This document shows, one piece after another, positions 28,617-37,337 of a DNA stretch of 64,000 bases (the first letter of the stretch is position 1; the number at the start of each line of letters is the position of its first letter). The position numbers and the translations under genes are program-made. The stretch is from Burkholderia sp. Bp8963 (GTDB taxonomy: Bacteria > Pseudomonadota > Gammaproteobacteria > Burkholderiales > Burkholderiaceae). The notes beneath the pieces are model-generated. The model saw only the letters and a program-made list of their open reading frames with translations, was not told the origin of the DNA and did no database searches. The stretch lies in assembly GCF_003854275.1 (NCBI RefSeq), contig NZ_QTQP01000005.1, forward strand, positions 62,001 to 126,000. The letters run 5' to 3'.

Positions 28617-29999
28617 ATGGTCCGCATGGTTTGCTGGTTCGCACTGGGATGCTTCGCGTGCGTCGTGATGCCGGGCATCGCGTGCGCGCAAGGCACGCGC
28701 ACGCAGGATGGGGGCGCGCCGCTGTCGATCGCGACCGGCAAGGGCGAAATGCTGACGTTGCCGGAGCCCGCGATCGCGATGTTCGTCGCCGATCCGGCCG
28801 TCGCGGACATCCAGGTGCCGTCGCCGCGCACCGTGTTCGTATTCGGCAAGAAGGCCGGCACGACGACGCTGATCGCGCTCGGCGCGAACCACCGGCCGAT
28901 CCTGCGCAAGACCGTGATCGTGCAGGTGGACACGCAGTCGCTGCAGGGCGTGCTCGACAGCCGGTTTCCGCAACTGAAGCTGACGGTGTCGGGCGCGCCG
29001 GGCTCGCTGATGGTGTCGGGGCGCGTGCCGAGCGCGGCCGACGCGGATGCGGTGATGCAATCGCTCACGCCTTACCTGCACGACAAGGAAAAGCTCGTCA
29101 ACCGGCTCACGCTGTCGCGCCCGATCCAGGTGAACCTGCGCGTCAGGGTGACCGAGGTGAGCCGCAACGTCACGCAGCAGCTCGGCATCAACTGGAGTTC
29201 GCTCGGCTCGGCCGGCAATTTCTTCGGCGGGCTGTTCAACGGACGCACGCTGTTCGATACGACCACCAACCTGTTCAACCTGTCGTCGACCGGCGCGTTC
29301 TCGGTGCTCGGCGGTTTTCGCGCGGGGCGCTGGTCGATCGACGTCGTGCTCGACGCGCTCGACCAGGAAGGGCTGATCACGATGCTCGCGGAACCGAACC
29401 TGGTCGCGATGTCCGGCGAGACGGCCAGCTTTCTCGCGGGAGGCGAGATTCCGATTCCGGTCGCGCAGAGCGGCAATACCACAGGTGCGATCACGATCGA
29501 ATACAAACCGTTCGGCGTGTCGCTCGACTTCACGCCGACCGTGCTCGCCGACAACCGGATCAGTCTCAAGGTGCGGCCGGAAGTCAGCGAAGTCGATGCG
29601 AGCAACAGCGTGACGACAGGCGGCATCCGGGTGCCGGCGCTCACCGTGCGGCGCGTCGAGACGACAGTCGAGTTGTCGAGCGGCCAGAGCTTCGCGATCG
29701 GCGGGCTGTTGCAGAGCCAGTCGAGCGACGTCGTGTCGCAGCTTCCGGGGCTTGGCCGGCTGCCCGTGATCGGGCGGCTGTTCTCGTCGAAGAACTTCCA
29801 GGACAACAAGACCGAGGTCGTCGTGATCGTCACGCCGTATATCGTCCAGCCGACCGGGCCTGGCCAGCTCGAACAGGCGATCGACAACGTCGCGCGGCCG
29901 AGCAGCGATCTCGAGTTCGCGGTGCAGCGCAACCTCGGGCTCGACCTGATGTCGGGCGACACGCCGCGCCTCGTCGGCGCCGCGGGCTTCGTCTACTGA
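28617..29999 (+). CDS. cpaC: Outer-membrane secretin of the Tad system
   Basis: This 460-residue protein forms the outer-membrane channel through which the Flp pilus exits. It has a signal peptide (MVRMVCWFALGCFACVVM, cleavage after IACA), an N-terminal domain of the RcpA/CpaC type (PEPAIAMFVADPAVADIQVP near residue 44), a BON-like segment (VSGRVPSAADADAVMQSL) and the secretin core from VRVTEVSRNVTQQLGINWSS to VVVIVTPYIVQPTGPGQLEQ. FLAGGEIPIPV and FAIGGLLQSQ are conserved secretin motifs. A second ATG lies three codons in. Length is normal for the family. Confidence 0.94.
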   Translation: MVRMVCWFALGCFACVVMPGIACAQGTRTQDGGAPLSIATGKGEMLTLPEPAIAMFVADPAVADIQVPSPRTVFVFGKKAGTTTLIALGANHRPILRKTVIVQVDTQSLQGVLDSRFPQLKLTVSGAPGSLMVSGRVPSAADADAVMQSLTPYLHDKEKLVNRLTLSRPIQVNLRVRVTEVSRNVTQQLGINWSSLGSAGNFFGGLFNGRTLFDTTTNLFNLSSTGAFSVLGGFRAGRWSIDVVLDALDQEGLITMLAEPNLVAMSGETASFLAGGEIPIPVAQSGNTTGAITIEYKPFGVSLDFTPTVLADNRISLKVRPEVSEVDASNSVTTGGIRVPALTVRRVETTVELSSGQSFAIGGLLQSQSSDVVSQLPGLGRLPVIGRLFSSKNFQDNKTEVVVIVTPYIVQPTGPGQLEQAIDNVARPSSDLEFAVQRNLGLDLMSGDTPRLVGAAGFVY

Positions 30000-30015
30000 T
30001 TCCGGAGGACCGCTG

Positions 30016-30408
30016 ATGCGTGTTCGAACGACCGTCTCCGCGCTGATGCCGCTGGTGCCGCTGATGCTTGCAGGCTGCCTGTCCGCGCCACCGCCGCTGA
30101 GCCTGCCCGATGCGTCGGTGGTCGGCTTCGACGGCGTGCGCGCGGTGCCGCCCGACTGCGCGAAGCTGATGCAGCCGTCGCACCTCGTCGATGCAGGCTT
30201 CGCGCGCGCCGGCGTGCCGTTCGGCTGCGCGACCTACACGAACCTTGCCGCGATGCTCGCGCGCCCCGAGGATCTCGTCGCACCGGTGCCGTATGCGGGC
30301 GCCGACGCCGAAGTCGCGGCCGGCGCCGTGCGGCGCTACATCGAGGACCGCGTGAAGCTGTCGGAGCCGGCCAGGACGCTGACGACGACGGGGGCGCCCG
30401 CGCACTGA
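30016..30408 (+). CDS. Small CpaD-like pilus lipoprotein
   Basis: This 130-residue predicted lipoprotein (lipobox LMLAGC, cysteine near residue 21) sits between cpaC and cpaE, where cpaD is normally found. The segment VPFGCATYTNLAAMLARPEDLVAP matches the conserved C-terminal motif of CpaD (GCAT-x-x-NLAAM-x-x-P-x-D). It is shorter than alpha-proteobacterial CpaD (about 200 residues or more), keeping little beyond the lipid anchor and this motif. Ribosome site GGAGGACCGCTG precedes the ATG. Probable role: assisting secretin localisation in the outer membrane. Assignment rests on position plus the motif. Confidence 0.82.
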   Translation: MRVRTTVSALMPLVPLMLAGCLSAPPPLSLPDASVVGFDGVRAVPPDCAKLMQPSHLVDAGFARAGVPFGCATYTNLAAMLARPEDLVAPVPYAGADAEVAAGAVRRYIEDRVKLSEPARTLTTTGAPAH

Positions 30409-30461
30409 CCGAGCCGACCTTCATCGCCGATTTTCACCATCGCCTTTCACCATTGATAAGC

Positions 30462-31688
30462 ATGCCGCCCATGAATGTCCTCGACCGCCAGAACGCCAAG
30501 CGCGCCGCCGCTGCCGCCGGATGGGCGGAGCTCGTCGCTGTCGTGTCCGATCCCGGCAGCAAGGACGTGATCGAGCGTGCCGCGCAAGAATTGTCGGTCG
30601 CGCGCGCGCACCTGCAGATCGGCACCTGCGACGATGCGATCCGGCTGCTGCGGCAGAACGAGCGCTCGCCACGCCAGCTCGTCGTCGACGTGACCGATTC
30701 GATGCTTCCCGTGTCGGACCTGATGCGGCTCGCCGAAGTGTGCGATCCGTCGGTGCGCGTCGTCGCGATCGGCACGCAGAACGACGTCGGGCTGTTCCGC
30801 AACCTGCTCGGCATCGGCGTGCAGGACTACATCGTGAAGCCGCTGACGGTCGAGCTGATGCGGCGCGCGCTGACCGCGACAGAATCGGTCGCGCAGGTGC
30901 GGACCGGCAAGACGGTGAGTTTCGTCGGCGCGCGCGGCGGCGTCGGCGCGACGACGATCGCGGTGAACCTCGCACGCTGCCTCGCGGGCGAGAAGCGCCG
31001 GCGCGTCGCGTACGTCGACCTGAACCTGCACGGCGGCGGCGCGAATTCGATGCTTGGCGTCGGCAGCAACAACGGCCTGATCGAATTGCTGAACATGGAC
31101 CAGCGCCCCGACGACGTGCTGTTCGAGCGCATGTTCGTGACCCGCGGCGACCGCCTGCACGTGCTGTCGGCTGAACTCGCGTTCGGCACCGACGTGTATC
31201 TGCGCGACGCGTCGATCGCGCATCTCGTCGACATGCTGAAGGACCGCTTCCACTATCTGCTGTTCGACATCAGCTGCCGGTCCGGCCCGCTGTTCGAGGG
31301 CGCGCTCGAAGCGTCCGATCTCGTCTATGTCGTCGCCGATCGTTCGGTGCACGCCGCGTATGAATCGGCGCGGCTCGCGCGCTACACGCGCGAACTGCCC
31401 GGCGACCGGATCCTGTCGCTGGTGCTGAACAATCCGTGCGCGCCGGTTGCGGGGCGTGTCGAGCCGGCCGATTTCGCGGAAGCGTTCGGCCACGAGAGAC
31501 TGCGCGAACTGCCGCACGAGCCGCAGGCGCTCGCGGTCGCGGAGAACCTCGGCGAGCCGATCGCCGACGCGAAGCGCTACGGATTCCTGCACGAGATCCG
31601 GCAGCTCGCGAGCGGCATCACCGGCGATGCGGCCGCCGTCGCCGAGCCGTGGTATGCGCGGCTTGCCAGGTGGAGGAGGGGATCGTGA
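30462..31688 (+). CDS. cpaE: Tad localisation ATPase-like protein CpaE/TadZ
   Basis: This 408-residue cytoplasmic protein combines an N-terminal receiver-like domain (LVAVVSDPGSKDVIERAAQE; LVVDVTDSMLPVSDLMRLAE; GVQDYIVKPLTVELMRRAL) with a C-terminal MinD/ParA-type ATPase. The deviant Walker A is VGARGGVGATTIAVNLAR near residue 154, lacking the usual final lysine, and HYLLFDISCRSGP acts as Walker B-like region. TadZ places the pilus machine at a pole or site. Start is uncertain: ATG at 30462 or 30471, or a TTG at 30453. Its stop overlaps the GTG start of cpaF. Confidence 0.92.
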   Translation: MPPMNVLDRQNAKRAAAAAGWAELVAVVSDPGSKDVIERAAQELSVARAHLQIGTCDDAIRLLRQNERSPRQLVVDVTDSMLPVSDLMRLAEVCDPSVRVVAIGTQNDVGLFRNLLGIGVQDYIVKPLTVELMRRALTATESVAQVRTGKTVSFVGARGGVGATTIAVNLARCLAGEKRRRVAYVDLNLHGGGANSMLGVGSNNGLIELLNMDQRPDDVLFERMFVTRGDRLHVLSAELAFGTDVYLRDASIAHLVDMLKDRFHYLLFDISCRSGPLFEGALEASDLVYVVADRSVHAAYESARLARYTRELPGDRILSLVLNNPCAPVAGRVEPADFAEAFGHERLRELPHEPQALAVAENLGEPIADAKRYGFLHEIRQLASGITGDAAAVAEPWYARLARWRRGS

Positions 31689-33091
31689 AGTTCGGCACCC
31701 GCAATCGGCCGCCCACGAACCCGGCATTGCCCGCGGATCCGGCATCGGCCGTGCATCCGGCGGCACCGCGCGGGCCGGCACCGCCGCCCGCGCCGGCCCG
31801 CGTGGCCGGCAGCGCCGACAGCCACGAGGCGCTGATCCGCTCCGGCAAGTTCGACGCGATCCGTTCGGCCGTGTTCGCGTCGATGAACATGTCGGCCGCG
31901 CTGATGAAGACGCGCGACGAGGTGCGGGCCGGCATCGAGGAGCTGGCCGCGCACACGGTCGAGCGTGAGCGCCTGAAGATCACGGCGGGCGAGCAGTTGC
32001 TGATCGTCGACGCGATCCTGAACGACATGTTCGGTGTCGGGCCGATCGAGCCGCTGCTCGCCGACGAGACGGTCACCGACATTCTGGTCAACGGGCCCGA
32101 CCAGGTCTACGTCGAGCGCGCCGGCCGACTCGAACTCACCGCGCTGAAGTTCCGCGACGACGCGCACGTGACGAGCGTCGCGCAGCGGATTGCGGCCGCG
32201 GTCGGGCGGCGCGTCGACGAGAGCAGCCCGATGGTCGACGCGCGTCTCGCCGACGGCAGCCGTGTGAACGTGGTGCTGCCGCCGATCGCGATGCGCGGCC
32301 CGTCGATCTCGATCCGCAAGTTCGCGAAGCGCGACATCACGCTCGCGCGGATGGCGCAGCAGGGCAACATCTCGCCGGCGATGCTGCAGGCGCTGAAAGT
32401 CGCGTGCACGTGCCGGCTGAACGTCGTGATCTCGGGCGGCACGGGATCGGGCAAGACGACGCTGCTCAACGCGCTGTCGCAGCATATCGAGGAGCACGAA
32501 CGGATCGTAACGATCGAGGATGCCGCGGAGCTGCAACTGCTGCAGCCGCACGTGGTCAGCCTCGAAACGCGGCCGGAGAACACCGAGGGGCTCGGCGGCA
32601 TCTCGCAGCGCGATCTGGTGCGCAACGCGCTGCGGATGCGGCCCGACCGCATCATCCTCGGCGAGATTCGCGGCCCGGAGGCCTTCGACGTGCTGCAGGC
32701 GATGAACACCGGCCACGACGGCTCGATGACGACGATTCACGCGAACTCGCCGCGCGATGCGATCAGCCGGCTCGAGAGCATGGTCATGATGGCGAACGCG
32801 AACCTGCAGCTGATGTCGATCCGCCGCCAGATCGCGAGCGCGGTCCATCTGTTCGTGCAAATCGAGCGGATGCGCGACGGCGTGCGCCGCGTGACGCGGA
32901 TCACCGAAATCGTCGGCATGGAAGGCGAGGTCGTGATCACGCAGGATCTGTTCACGTTCCGGCAGGACGGCGACACGACGCGCGACGCGGTGAAGGGCGT
33001 GTTCGAGGCGTCGGCGCTGCGCCCGGCATTCGCCGCGCGGGCCGCGTATTACGGCGTCGAGGACGCGCTCGCCGAGGTGTTCCGGTCATGA
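31685..33091 (+). CDS. cpaF: Tad pilus secretion ATPase CpaF/TadA
   Basis: This 468-residue cytoplasmic hexameric ATPase powers Flp extrusion. It starts at a GTG (31685) whose GTGA overlaps the cpaE stop, after a GGAGGAGGGG ribosome site; the first ~45 residues are a proline/alanine-rich tail. Conserved parts are EPLLADETVTDILVNGPDQV near residue 120, Walker A VISGGTGSGKTTLLNAL near residue 249, and Walker B with the Asp/His boxes RPDRIILGEIRGPEAFDVLQ and MNTGHDGSMTTIHANSPRDA. It is the motor that acts with the TadB/TadC platform encoded next. Confidence 0.95.
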   Translation: MKFGTRNRPPTNPALPADPASAVHPAAPRGPAPPPAPARVAGSADSHEALIRSGKFDAIRSAVFASMNMSAALMKTRDEVRAGIEELAAHTVERERLKITAGEQLLIVDAILNDMFGVGPIEPLLADETVTDILVNGPDQVYVERAGRLELTALKFRDDAHVTSVAQRIAAAVGRRVDESSPMVDARLADGSRVNVVLPPIAMRGPSISIRKFAKRDITLARMAQQGNISPAMLQALKVACTCRLNVVISGGTGSGKTTLLNALSQHIEEHERIVTIEDAAELQLLQPHVVSLETRPENTEGLGGISQRDLVRNALRMRPDRIILGEIRGPEAFDVLQAMNTGHDGSMTTIHANSPRDAISRLESMVMMANANLQLMSIRRQIASAVHLFVQIERMRDGVRRVTRITEIVGMEGEVVITQDLFTFRQDGDTTRDAVKGVFEASALRPAFAARAAYYGVEDALAEVFRS

Positions 33092-34065
33092 TGGCCGCCG
33101 ATCTGTTCGCCGCGTGCGCGTTCGTCGTGATCCTCGGGCTCGGGATCGGCATCTCGTCGCTGGTCGATCGCGCGCGCAACGGGCCCGCGCAGCGCATCCG
33201 CGCGCGCATGCGCCGCCTGTCGCCAACGAGTGGCGTCGGCGACGCGGGCGCCGCCGACGTGTCCGGCCTCGTGCTGTTCCGGCTCGAACGCCAGCATGGC
33301 CGCGTGCGTGCGTGGCTGCAGCGCTATGTGACGCGCGTGCGCACGGTCAGCGGCGACGGCGGCGTGCGCGTCGTCGCCGGCTGCACGATCGCCGCTGCGC
33401 TCGCGGCCGTGGTCGTCGTCAGGCTGTTCGAGCCGCCGGGATTCCTGTGCCCGCTCATCTACGCGGGCTTGCCGCTGATCGCGATGCGCTCGAGCTATCT
33501 CGCGCTGATCCGGCGCTTTCGCACGCGCTTTCTCGAAGCGTTCCCCGATGCAATCGACCTGATCGTGCGGGCCGTGCGCGCGGGCATTCCGGTCACGCAA
33601 TCGATCAGTACGGTGGGCGACGGCGCGGCCGAACCCGTGCGCTCGACGTTCCGGACGATGGGCGACAGCCTGCGCGTCGGCGCGGATCTGAAGGATGTGC
33701 TGACGCAGGCCGCCGACCGGCTGATGATCGCGGATTTCTCGTTCTTCACGGTCTACCTGCTGCTGCAGCGCGAGACGGGCGGCAGCCTCGGCGAGTCGCT
33801 CGACGAGTTGTCGAGCATCATCCGGTCCCGCCGCGACATCCGGCTGAAGACCCGCGCGCTGACGGCCGAAGGCCGGATCACGACGAACATCATCTCGGTG
33901 ATCCCGTTCCTGATCGTCGGCGTGCTGTTCATGGTGAACCGCCCGTACGTGATGGTGCTGTTCACGACGCACGCGGGGCACATGATGCTGATGCTGGCGG
34001 CTGTGCTGCTCGCGATCGGGCTGCTGGTGATCCGCAGGATCTCGAGACTGGAAACCGCACGATGA
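33088..34065 (+). CDS. tadB: Tad inner-membrane platform protein TadB
   Basis: This 325-residue membrane protein has a type II secretion F domain (AFPDAIDLIVRAVRAGIPVT near residue 151; GGSLGESLDELSSIIRSRRD near residue 231) between N-terminal and C-terminal membrane helices. The start at 33088 overlaps the cpaF stop (ATGA), and its own stop overlaps tadC the same way. It forms, with TadC, the base on which CpaF acts. Confidence 0.94.
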   Translation: MMAADLFAACAFVVILGLGIGISSLVDRARNGPAQRIRARMRRLSPTSGVGDAGAADVSGLVLFRLERQHGRVRAWLQRYVTRVRTVSGDGGVRVVAGCTIAAALAAVVVVRLFEPPGFLCPLIYAGLPLIAMRSSYLALIRRFRTRFLEAFPDAIDLIVRAVRAGIPVTQSISTVGDGAAEPVRSTFRTMGDSLRVGADLKDVLTQAADRLMIADFSFFTVYLLLQRETGGSLGESLDELSSIIRSRRDIRLKTRALTAEGRITTNIISVIPFLIVGVLFMVNRPYVMVLFTTHAGHMMLMLAAVLLAIGLLVIRRISRLETAR

Positions 34066-35006
34066 CGATGTCGACCCTGGCCGCGCGCGGCCTCGAACTG
34101 CTGATGTTGCTGGGCTGCGTCGCACTGGTGCTGGCCGCGCCCGGCGGCGGCACGCGCAGGCGGATCGCCGCGCGCGTGCGGCAGGCGGCCGGCCTGCGCA
34201 CGGCGTCGCCGGCTGCGGGGATGCTGCAGCCGGGCGACGTCAGGCAGAACCTGTCGCTGCGTCTCGCGCAGCTCGGCGAGCGGCTGCCCGTGCTCGATCC
34301 GATGCAGCGCGTGAAGCTCGCGCGCCAGTTGACGCGCGCGGGCTTTCGCGAACGGCGCGCGGTGTCGTCGATGATCGGCATCAAGCTGTCGTGCGGCGTG
34401 CTGTTCGCGGGCGCCGCGATCGTCTTCAGCCCGTTCATTCCACGCTTCGGCGAATATGCGTCGATCCGCGCGGTGACGCTGGTCGCCGCGTTCGTGATCG
34501 GCGTGATTGCACCCGAGTACGTGCTCGGCGCGATGATCCGGCGCAGGCGGCGCACGATTGCCGCGTGCTTTCCGGATGCGCTCGACCTGCTCGTGATCTG
34601 CACGATGGCCGGCAACAGCCTCGCGACGGGCGTCCGGCGCGTGTCGCACGAGCTCGAGAACATCTGTCCGCCGCTCGCCGACGAGCTGGGCGTCTGCGCG
34701 GACGAGCTGACGCTCAGCGGCGACGTGGCCACGACGCTCGCGCATTTCGCGGCGCGCGTCGATTTCGTGTCGGCCCGCTCGCTCGCGACGACGCTCGCCC
34801 AATCGCAGCGCTACGGCACGCCGATCACGCAGGCGCTGCGGACGCTGTCGCGCACCGAGCGCACCGAGCAGATCATCGCGCTCGAGGAGCGGGCCGCGAA
34901 GCTCGCGCCGAAGATCACACTGCCGATGATGCTGTTCATCCTGCCGACGGTTTGCCTGATCGCGGCGGGCCCGGCGGTGATCCATCTCCTCGAGGTGTTC
35001 CGTTGA
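34062..35006 (+). CDS. tadC: Tad inner-membrane platform protein TadC
   Basis: This 314-residue paralogue of TadB also has a type II secretion F domain: CFPDALDLLVICTMAGNSLA near residue 169 and RYGTPITQALRTLSRTERTE near residue 249, with closing hydrophobic helix LPMMLFILPTVCLIAAGPAV. It is linked by ATGA overlap to tadB and by a TTGA overlap to the TTG start of tadD. Confidence 0.94.
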   Translation: MTMSTLAARGLELLMLLGCVALVLAAPGGGTRRRIAARVRQAAGLRTASPAAGMLQPGDVRQNLSLRLAQLGERLPVLDPMQRVKLARQLTRAGFRERRAVSSMIGIKLSCGVLFAGAAIVFSPFIPRFGEYASIRAVTLVAAFVIGVIAPEYVLGAMIRRRRRTIAACFPDALDLLVICTMAGNSLATGVRRVSHELENICPPLADELGVCADELTLSGDVATTLAHFAARVDFVSARSLATTLAQSQRYGTPITQALRTLSRTERTEQIIALEERAAKLAPKITLPMMLFILPTVCLIAAGPAVIHLLEVFR

Positions 35007-35806
35007 AACAGTCTGCCCCCCGTGCGCTCGGCCTCGCGCTAAGCCTGTCGATTCTTGCCGGCGGCTGCGCGCCGGGCGTCCGCTCGTCTCCCGCGCTGTC
35101 GCAACGCGGCAACGATCCGCAGGCCGAGCTGCGCATCGCGGACAGCGCGCTGTCGGGCGGCAACGTCGATCTCGCGGGCTCGCTGTACGAGAAGGTGCTG
35201 GCCGCGCATCCGGATTCGCTCGCCGCGCGCATCGGGCTCGGCGACGTCAACTATCGGACCGGCAATCTGGAGCGTGCGCGCATCCTCTATGAAGAAGCGG
35301 GCCGGCAGGCGCCGGCCGAACTCGCGCCGCGGCTCGGCATCGCGCGGGTCGCGCTGCGGCAGCGCCGGCTCGACGAGGCCGCGCAGCGGTATCGCGAGCT
35401 GCTGGCGGCGCAGCCCGATCATCCGGTCGCCGCCGAAGGGCTCGGCACCGTGCTCGACCTGCAGGGGCGCCACGCGGACGCGCAGGCCGTGTACCGCGCC
35501 GCGCTGCGCGCGCATCCGGACGTGCAGGGGCTGCGCGTCGATCTCGGCCTGTCGCTCGTGCTGGGCAATCGCGCGCGCGAGGGCATCAACGTGCTGCTCG
35601 ACGTCGCGGGCCTGCCCGATGCGCCGTGGCAGGCGCGCCAGAACCTCGCGTTCGCGTACGGCGTGCTCGGCAACACCGATTCCGCGAAACGGCTGCTGTC
35701 GGCCGATCTGCCCGCATCGGCCGTCGCCGACAACCTGCGCTTCTACCAGGCCGTGCGTGCGCGGCTCGCCGCGGGCGGCACACCCGGCACGGAGACCGCA
35801 AAATGA
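35003..35806 (+). CDS. tadD: Tad outer-membrane pilotin-like TPR lipoprotein TadD
   Basis: This 267-residue lipoprotein (lipobox ILAGGC, cysteine near residue 21) is built from tetratricopeptide-like repeats; clear ones are NVDLAGSLYEKVLAAHPDSL and GRHADAQAVYRAALRAHPDV. TadD is needed for secretin assembly. The start is a TTG at 35003: the lipoprotein signal begins LKQSAPRALG immediately after it, no ATG or GTG fits, and TTGA overlaps the tadC stop, so translation is probably coupled and throttled. Its stop overlaps the tadE ATG. Confidence 0.9.
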   Translation: MKQSAPRALGLALSLSILAGGCAPGVRSSPALSQRGNDPQAELRIADSALSGGNVDLAGSLYEKVLAAHPDSLAARIGLGDVNYRTGNLERARILYEEAGRQAPAELAPRLGIARVALRQRRLDEAAQRYRELLAAQPDHPVAAEGLGTVLDLQGRHADAQAVYRAALRAHPDVQGLRVDLGLSLVLGNRAREGINVLLDVAGLPDAPWQARQNLAFAYGVLGNTDSAKRLLSADLPASAVADNLRFYQAVRARLAAGGTPGTETAK

Positions 35807-36231
35807 CACGCATGCCGAGGGGCGCCCGCGACACGCGCGGCGTCGTGTCCCTCGAGTTCGTGCTGATGCTGCCGTTCCTGCTGATGGTGCTGCTCGGCAT
35901 CATCGACAGCAGCCTGATCCTGTGCGACAAGGCCGTGATCACGAACGCGAGCCGCGAGGCCGCGCGCGCGGGCGTCGTCGTGCGCGTGCCGATGATGACC
36001 ACGACGGATGTCCGGAACGTCGCGCTCAACTACACGCAAAACGGTCTGATCACGGGGGGCACGGCGACCACGCCGACCGTCGCCGTCACGCAGGCGAACG
36101 GCACGACGTCGGGCAGCGCGTTGACGGTGAGCGTGACCTATACGTATACGGGGCTCATGCTGGGCTCCGCATTCAGCGCATTGACGGGGCCCGTGACGAT
36201 CAGCGCGACGACGGTGATGAACTACGAGTGA
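35803..36231 (+). CDS. tadE: Tad pseudopilin TadE
   Basis: This 142-residue protein has a prepilin-like N terminus: a basic leader ending TRG, then VVSLEFVLMLPFLLMVLLG with glutamate at +5 and phenylalanine at +6, so it should be processed by the CpaA peptidase. The rest is a threonine- and valine-rich extracytoplasmic domain. The ATG at 35803 overlaps the tadD stop as ATGA. TadE-like pseudopilins are thought to prime or cap the Flp fibre. Confidence 0.92.
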   Translation: MTRMPRGARDTRGVVSLEFVLMLPFLLMVLLGIIDSSLILCDKAVITNASREAARAGVVVRVPMMTTTDVRNVALNYTQNGLITGGTATTPTVAVTQANGTTSGSALTVSVTYTYTGLMLGSAFSALTGPVTISATTVMNYE

Positions 36232-36239
36232 GGACGGTT

Positions 36240-37337
36240 ATGCGAATCGTCGTGATCCTGCGCCGGCCTGCACGGGCACGCACACGGGCACGCACGCGGG
36301 CGTGCGGGCGCGCACGCCGGAGCGGGCGCCGCGACCGCGCGCGTGGCGTCGTCGCGTTGTTCTTCCTGCTGTTCCTGATCCCGCTGCTGTCGTTCGGCGC
36401 GCTGGCGATCGACGTCGCATGGGTGAGCGTGGTCCGCAACGAACTGCAGAACGCGGCTGATTCGGCCGCGCTCGCCGGCGCGGATGTGCTGTTGTCGCCC
36501 GGCGGCGCGGCGCTGAACTGGTCGCAGGCGGCGACGGTCGCGAACGGCGCGGTCAAGCAGAATTCGGCGGCGGGCACGCCGTTGTCGACCGGCACCGTCG
36601 GCACCGGCTACTGGAACCTGACGCGCAGCCCCGCGTCGATGCAGGCGACGACGATCACACCGGGCGTCTACGACGCGCCCGCCGTCCAGGTGACCGTGTC
36701 GCGCTCGGCGAACCTGAACGGCGGCATGATCCCGCTGCTGCTCGGCGGGCTGCTGGGGATTCCCGGCGCCAACGGCAGCGCGACCGCCGTGGCCGTGCTG
36801 GCCGCGCCGGGCGGCGTCGCGTCAGGCGGCCTGTTTCCGCTCGCGATCGATCAGTGCATCTACAACCTGTACTGGAATGCGGCGACCAACCAGCCGCTCA
36901 TCAATCCGCTGACGAGCCTGCCGTATGAATTCATCATCACGAACGGCCAGACCTACGGCGCGACGTGCGTGGGCGGGCAGTGGACGTCGTTCCTGTCGAA
37001 CGCGAGCGACACGACGACGATGGGCGGGCTGATGGTGTCCGGCAACCCGACGCCGCTCAAGATCGGCGACAGCATCTGGCTCGCCACGGGCGTGAAGGCA
37101 ACGCTCTACACGTCCGTGCCGGTCGGCTCGGTGGTCGTTCTGCCGGTCGTCACGCAGACGGCGACCAGCACCTACGTGCCGGTCGTCGCGTTCGCGGCGT
37201 TCTACATCGATGCGTCGACCGGCGGGAGCGTCAAGACCATCCAGGGCCACTTCGTCGCCGGCGTCAAGCTGAACGGCGTCGCGTCGGGCGTCGGGCCGTA
37301 TTACGGCGTGTACGCGCCGCCGCGCCTCGCGCTATGA
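36240..37337 (+). CDS. tadG: Tad pseudopilin-like protein TadG, short form
   Basis: This 365-residue protein has an N-terminal membrane helix (ALFFLLFLIPLLSFGALAID near residue 40) followed by VSVVRNELQNAADSAALAGA, the TadG/TadE-like signature. The leader is unusually arginine-rich (RARTRARTRACGRARR), encoded by a 12-bp repeat. Position +5 after the putative cleavage glycine is phenylalanine rather than glutamate, so peptidase processing is doubtful. The C-terminal region (about 250 residues) is extracytoplasmic and carries no recognisable von Willebrand A domain, which longer TadG proteins have. It is the last gene of the locus; its final 6 bp overlap the convergent membrane-protein gene. 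Confidence 0.88.
   Translation: MRIVVILRRPARARTRARTRACGRARRSGRRDRARGVVALFFLLFLIPLLSFGALAIDVAWVSVVRNELQNAADSAALAGADVLLSPGGAALNWSQAATVANGAVKQNSAAGTPLSTGTVGTGYWNLTRSPASMQATTITPGVYDAPAVQVTVSRSANLNGGMIPLLLGGLLGIPGANGSATAVAVLAAPGGVASGGLFPLAIDQCIYNLYWNAATNQPLINPLTSLPYEFIITNGQTYGATCVGGQWTSFLSNASDTTTMGGLMVSGNPTPLKIGDSIWLATGVKATLYTSVPVGSVVVLPVVTQTATSTYVPVVAFAAFYIDASTGGSVKTIQGHFVAGVKLNGVASGVGPYYGVYAPPRLAL
36271..36306 (+). repeat. 12-bp in-frame repeat in the tadG leader
   Basis: Two exact copies of CACGGGCACGCA (36271-36282, 36283-36294) and a third diverged copy encode the Arg-Ala-Arg-Thr leader repeats. Slippage would change the number of arginines ahead of the membrane helix without a frameshift. 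Confidence 0.8.
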
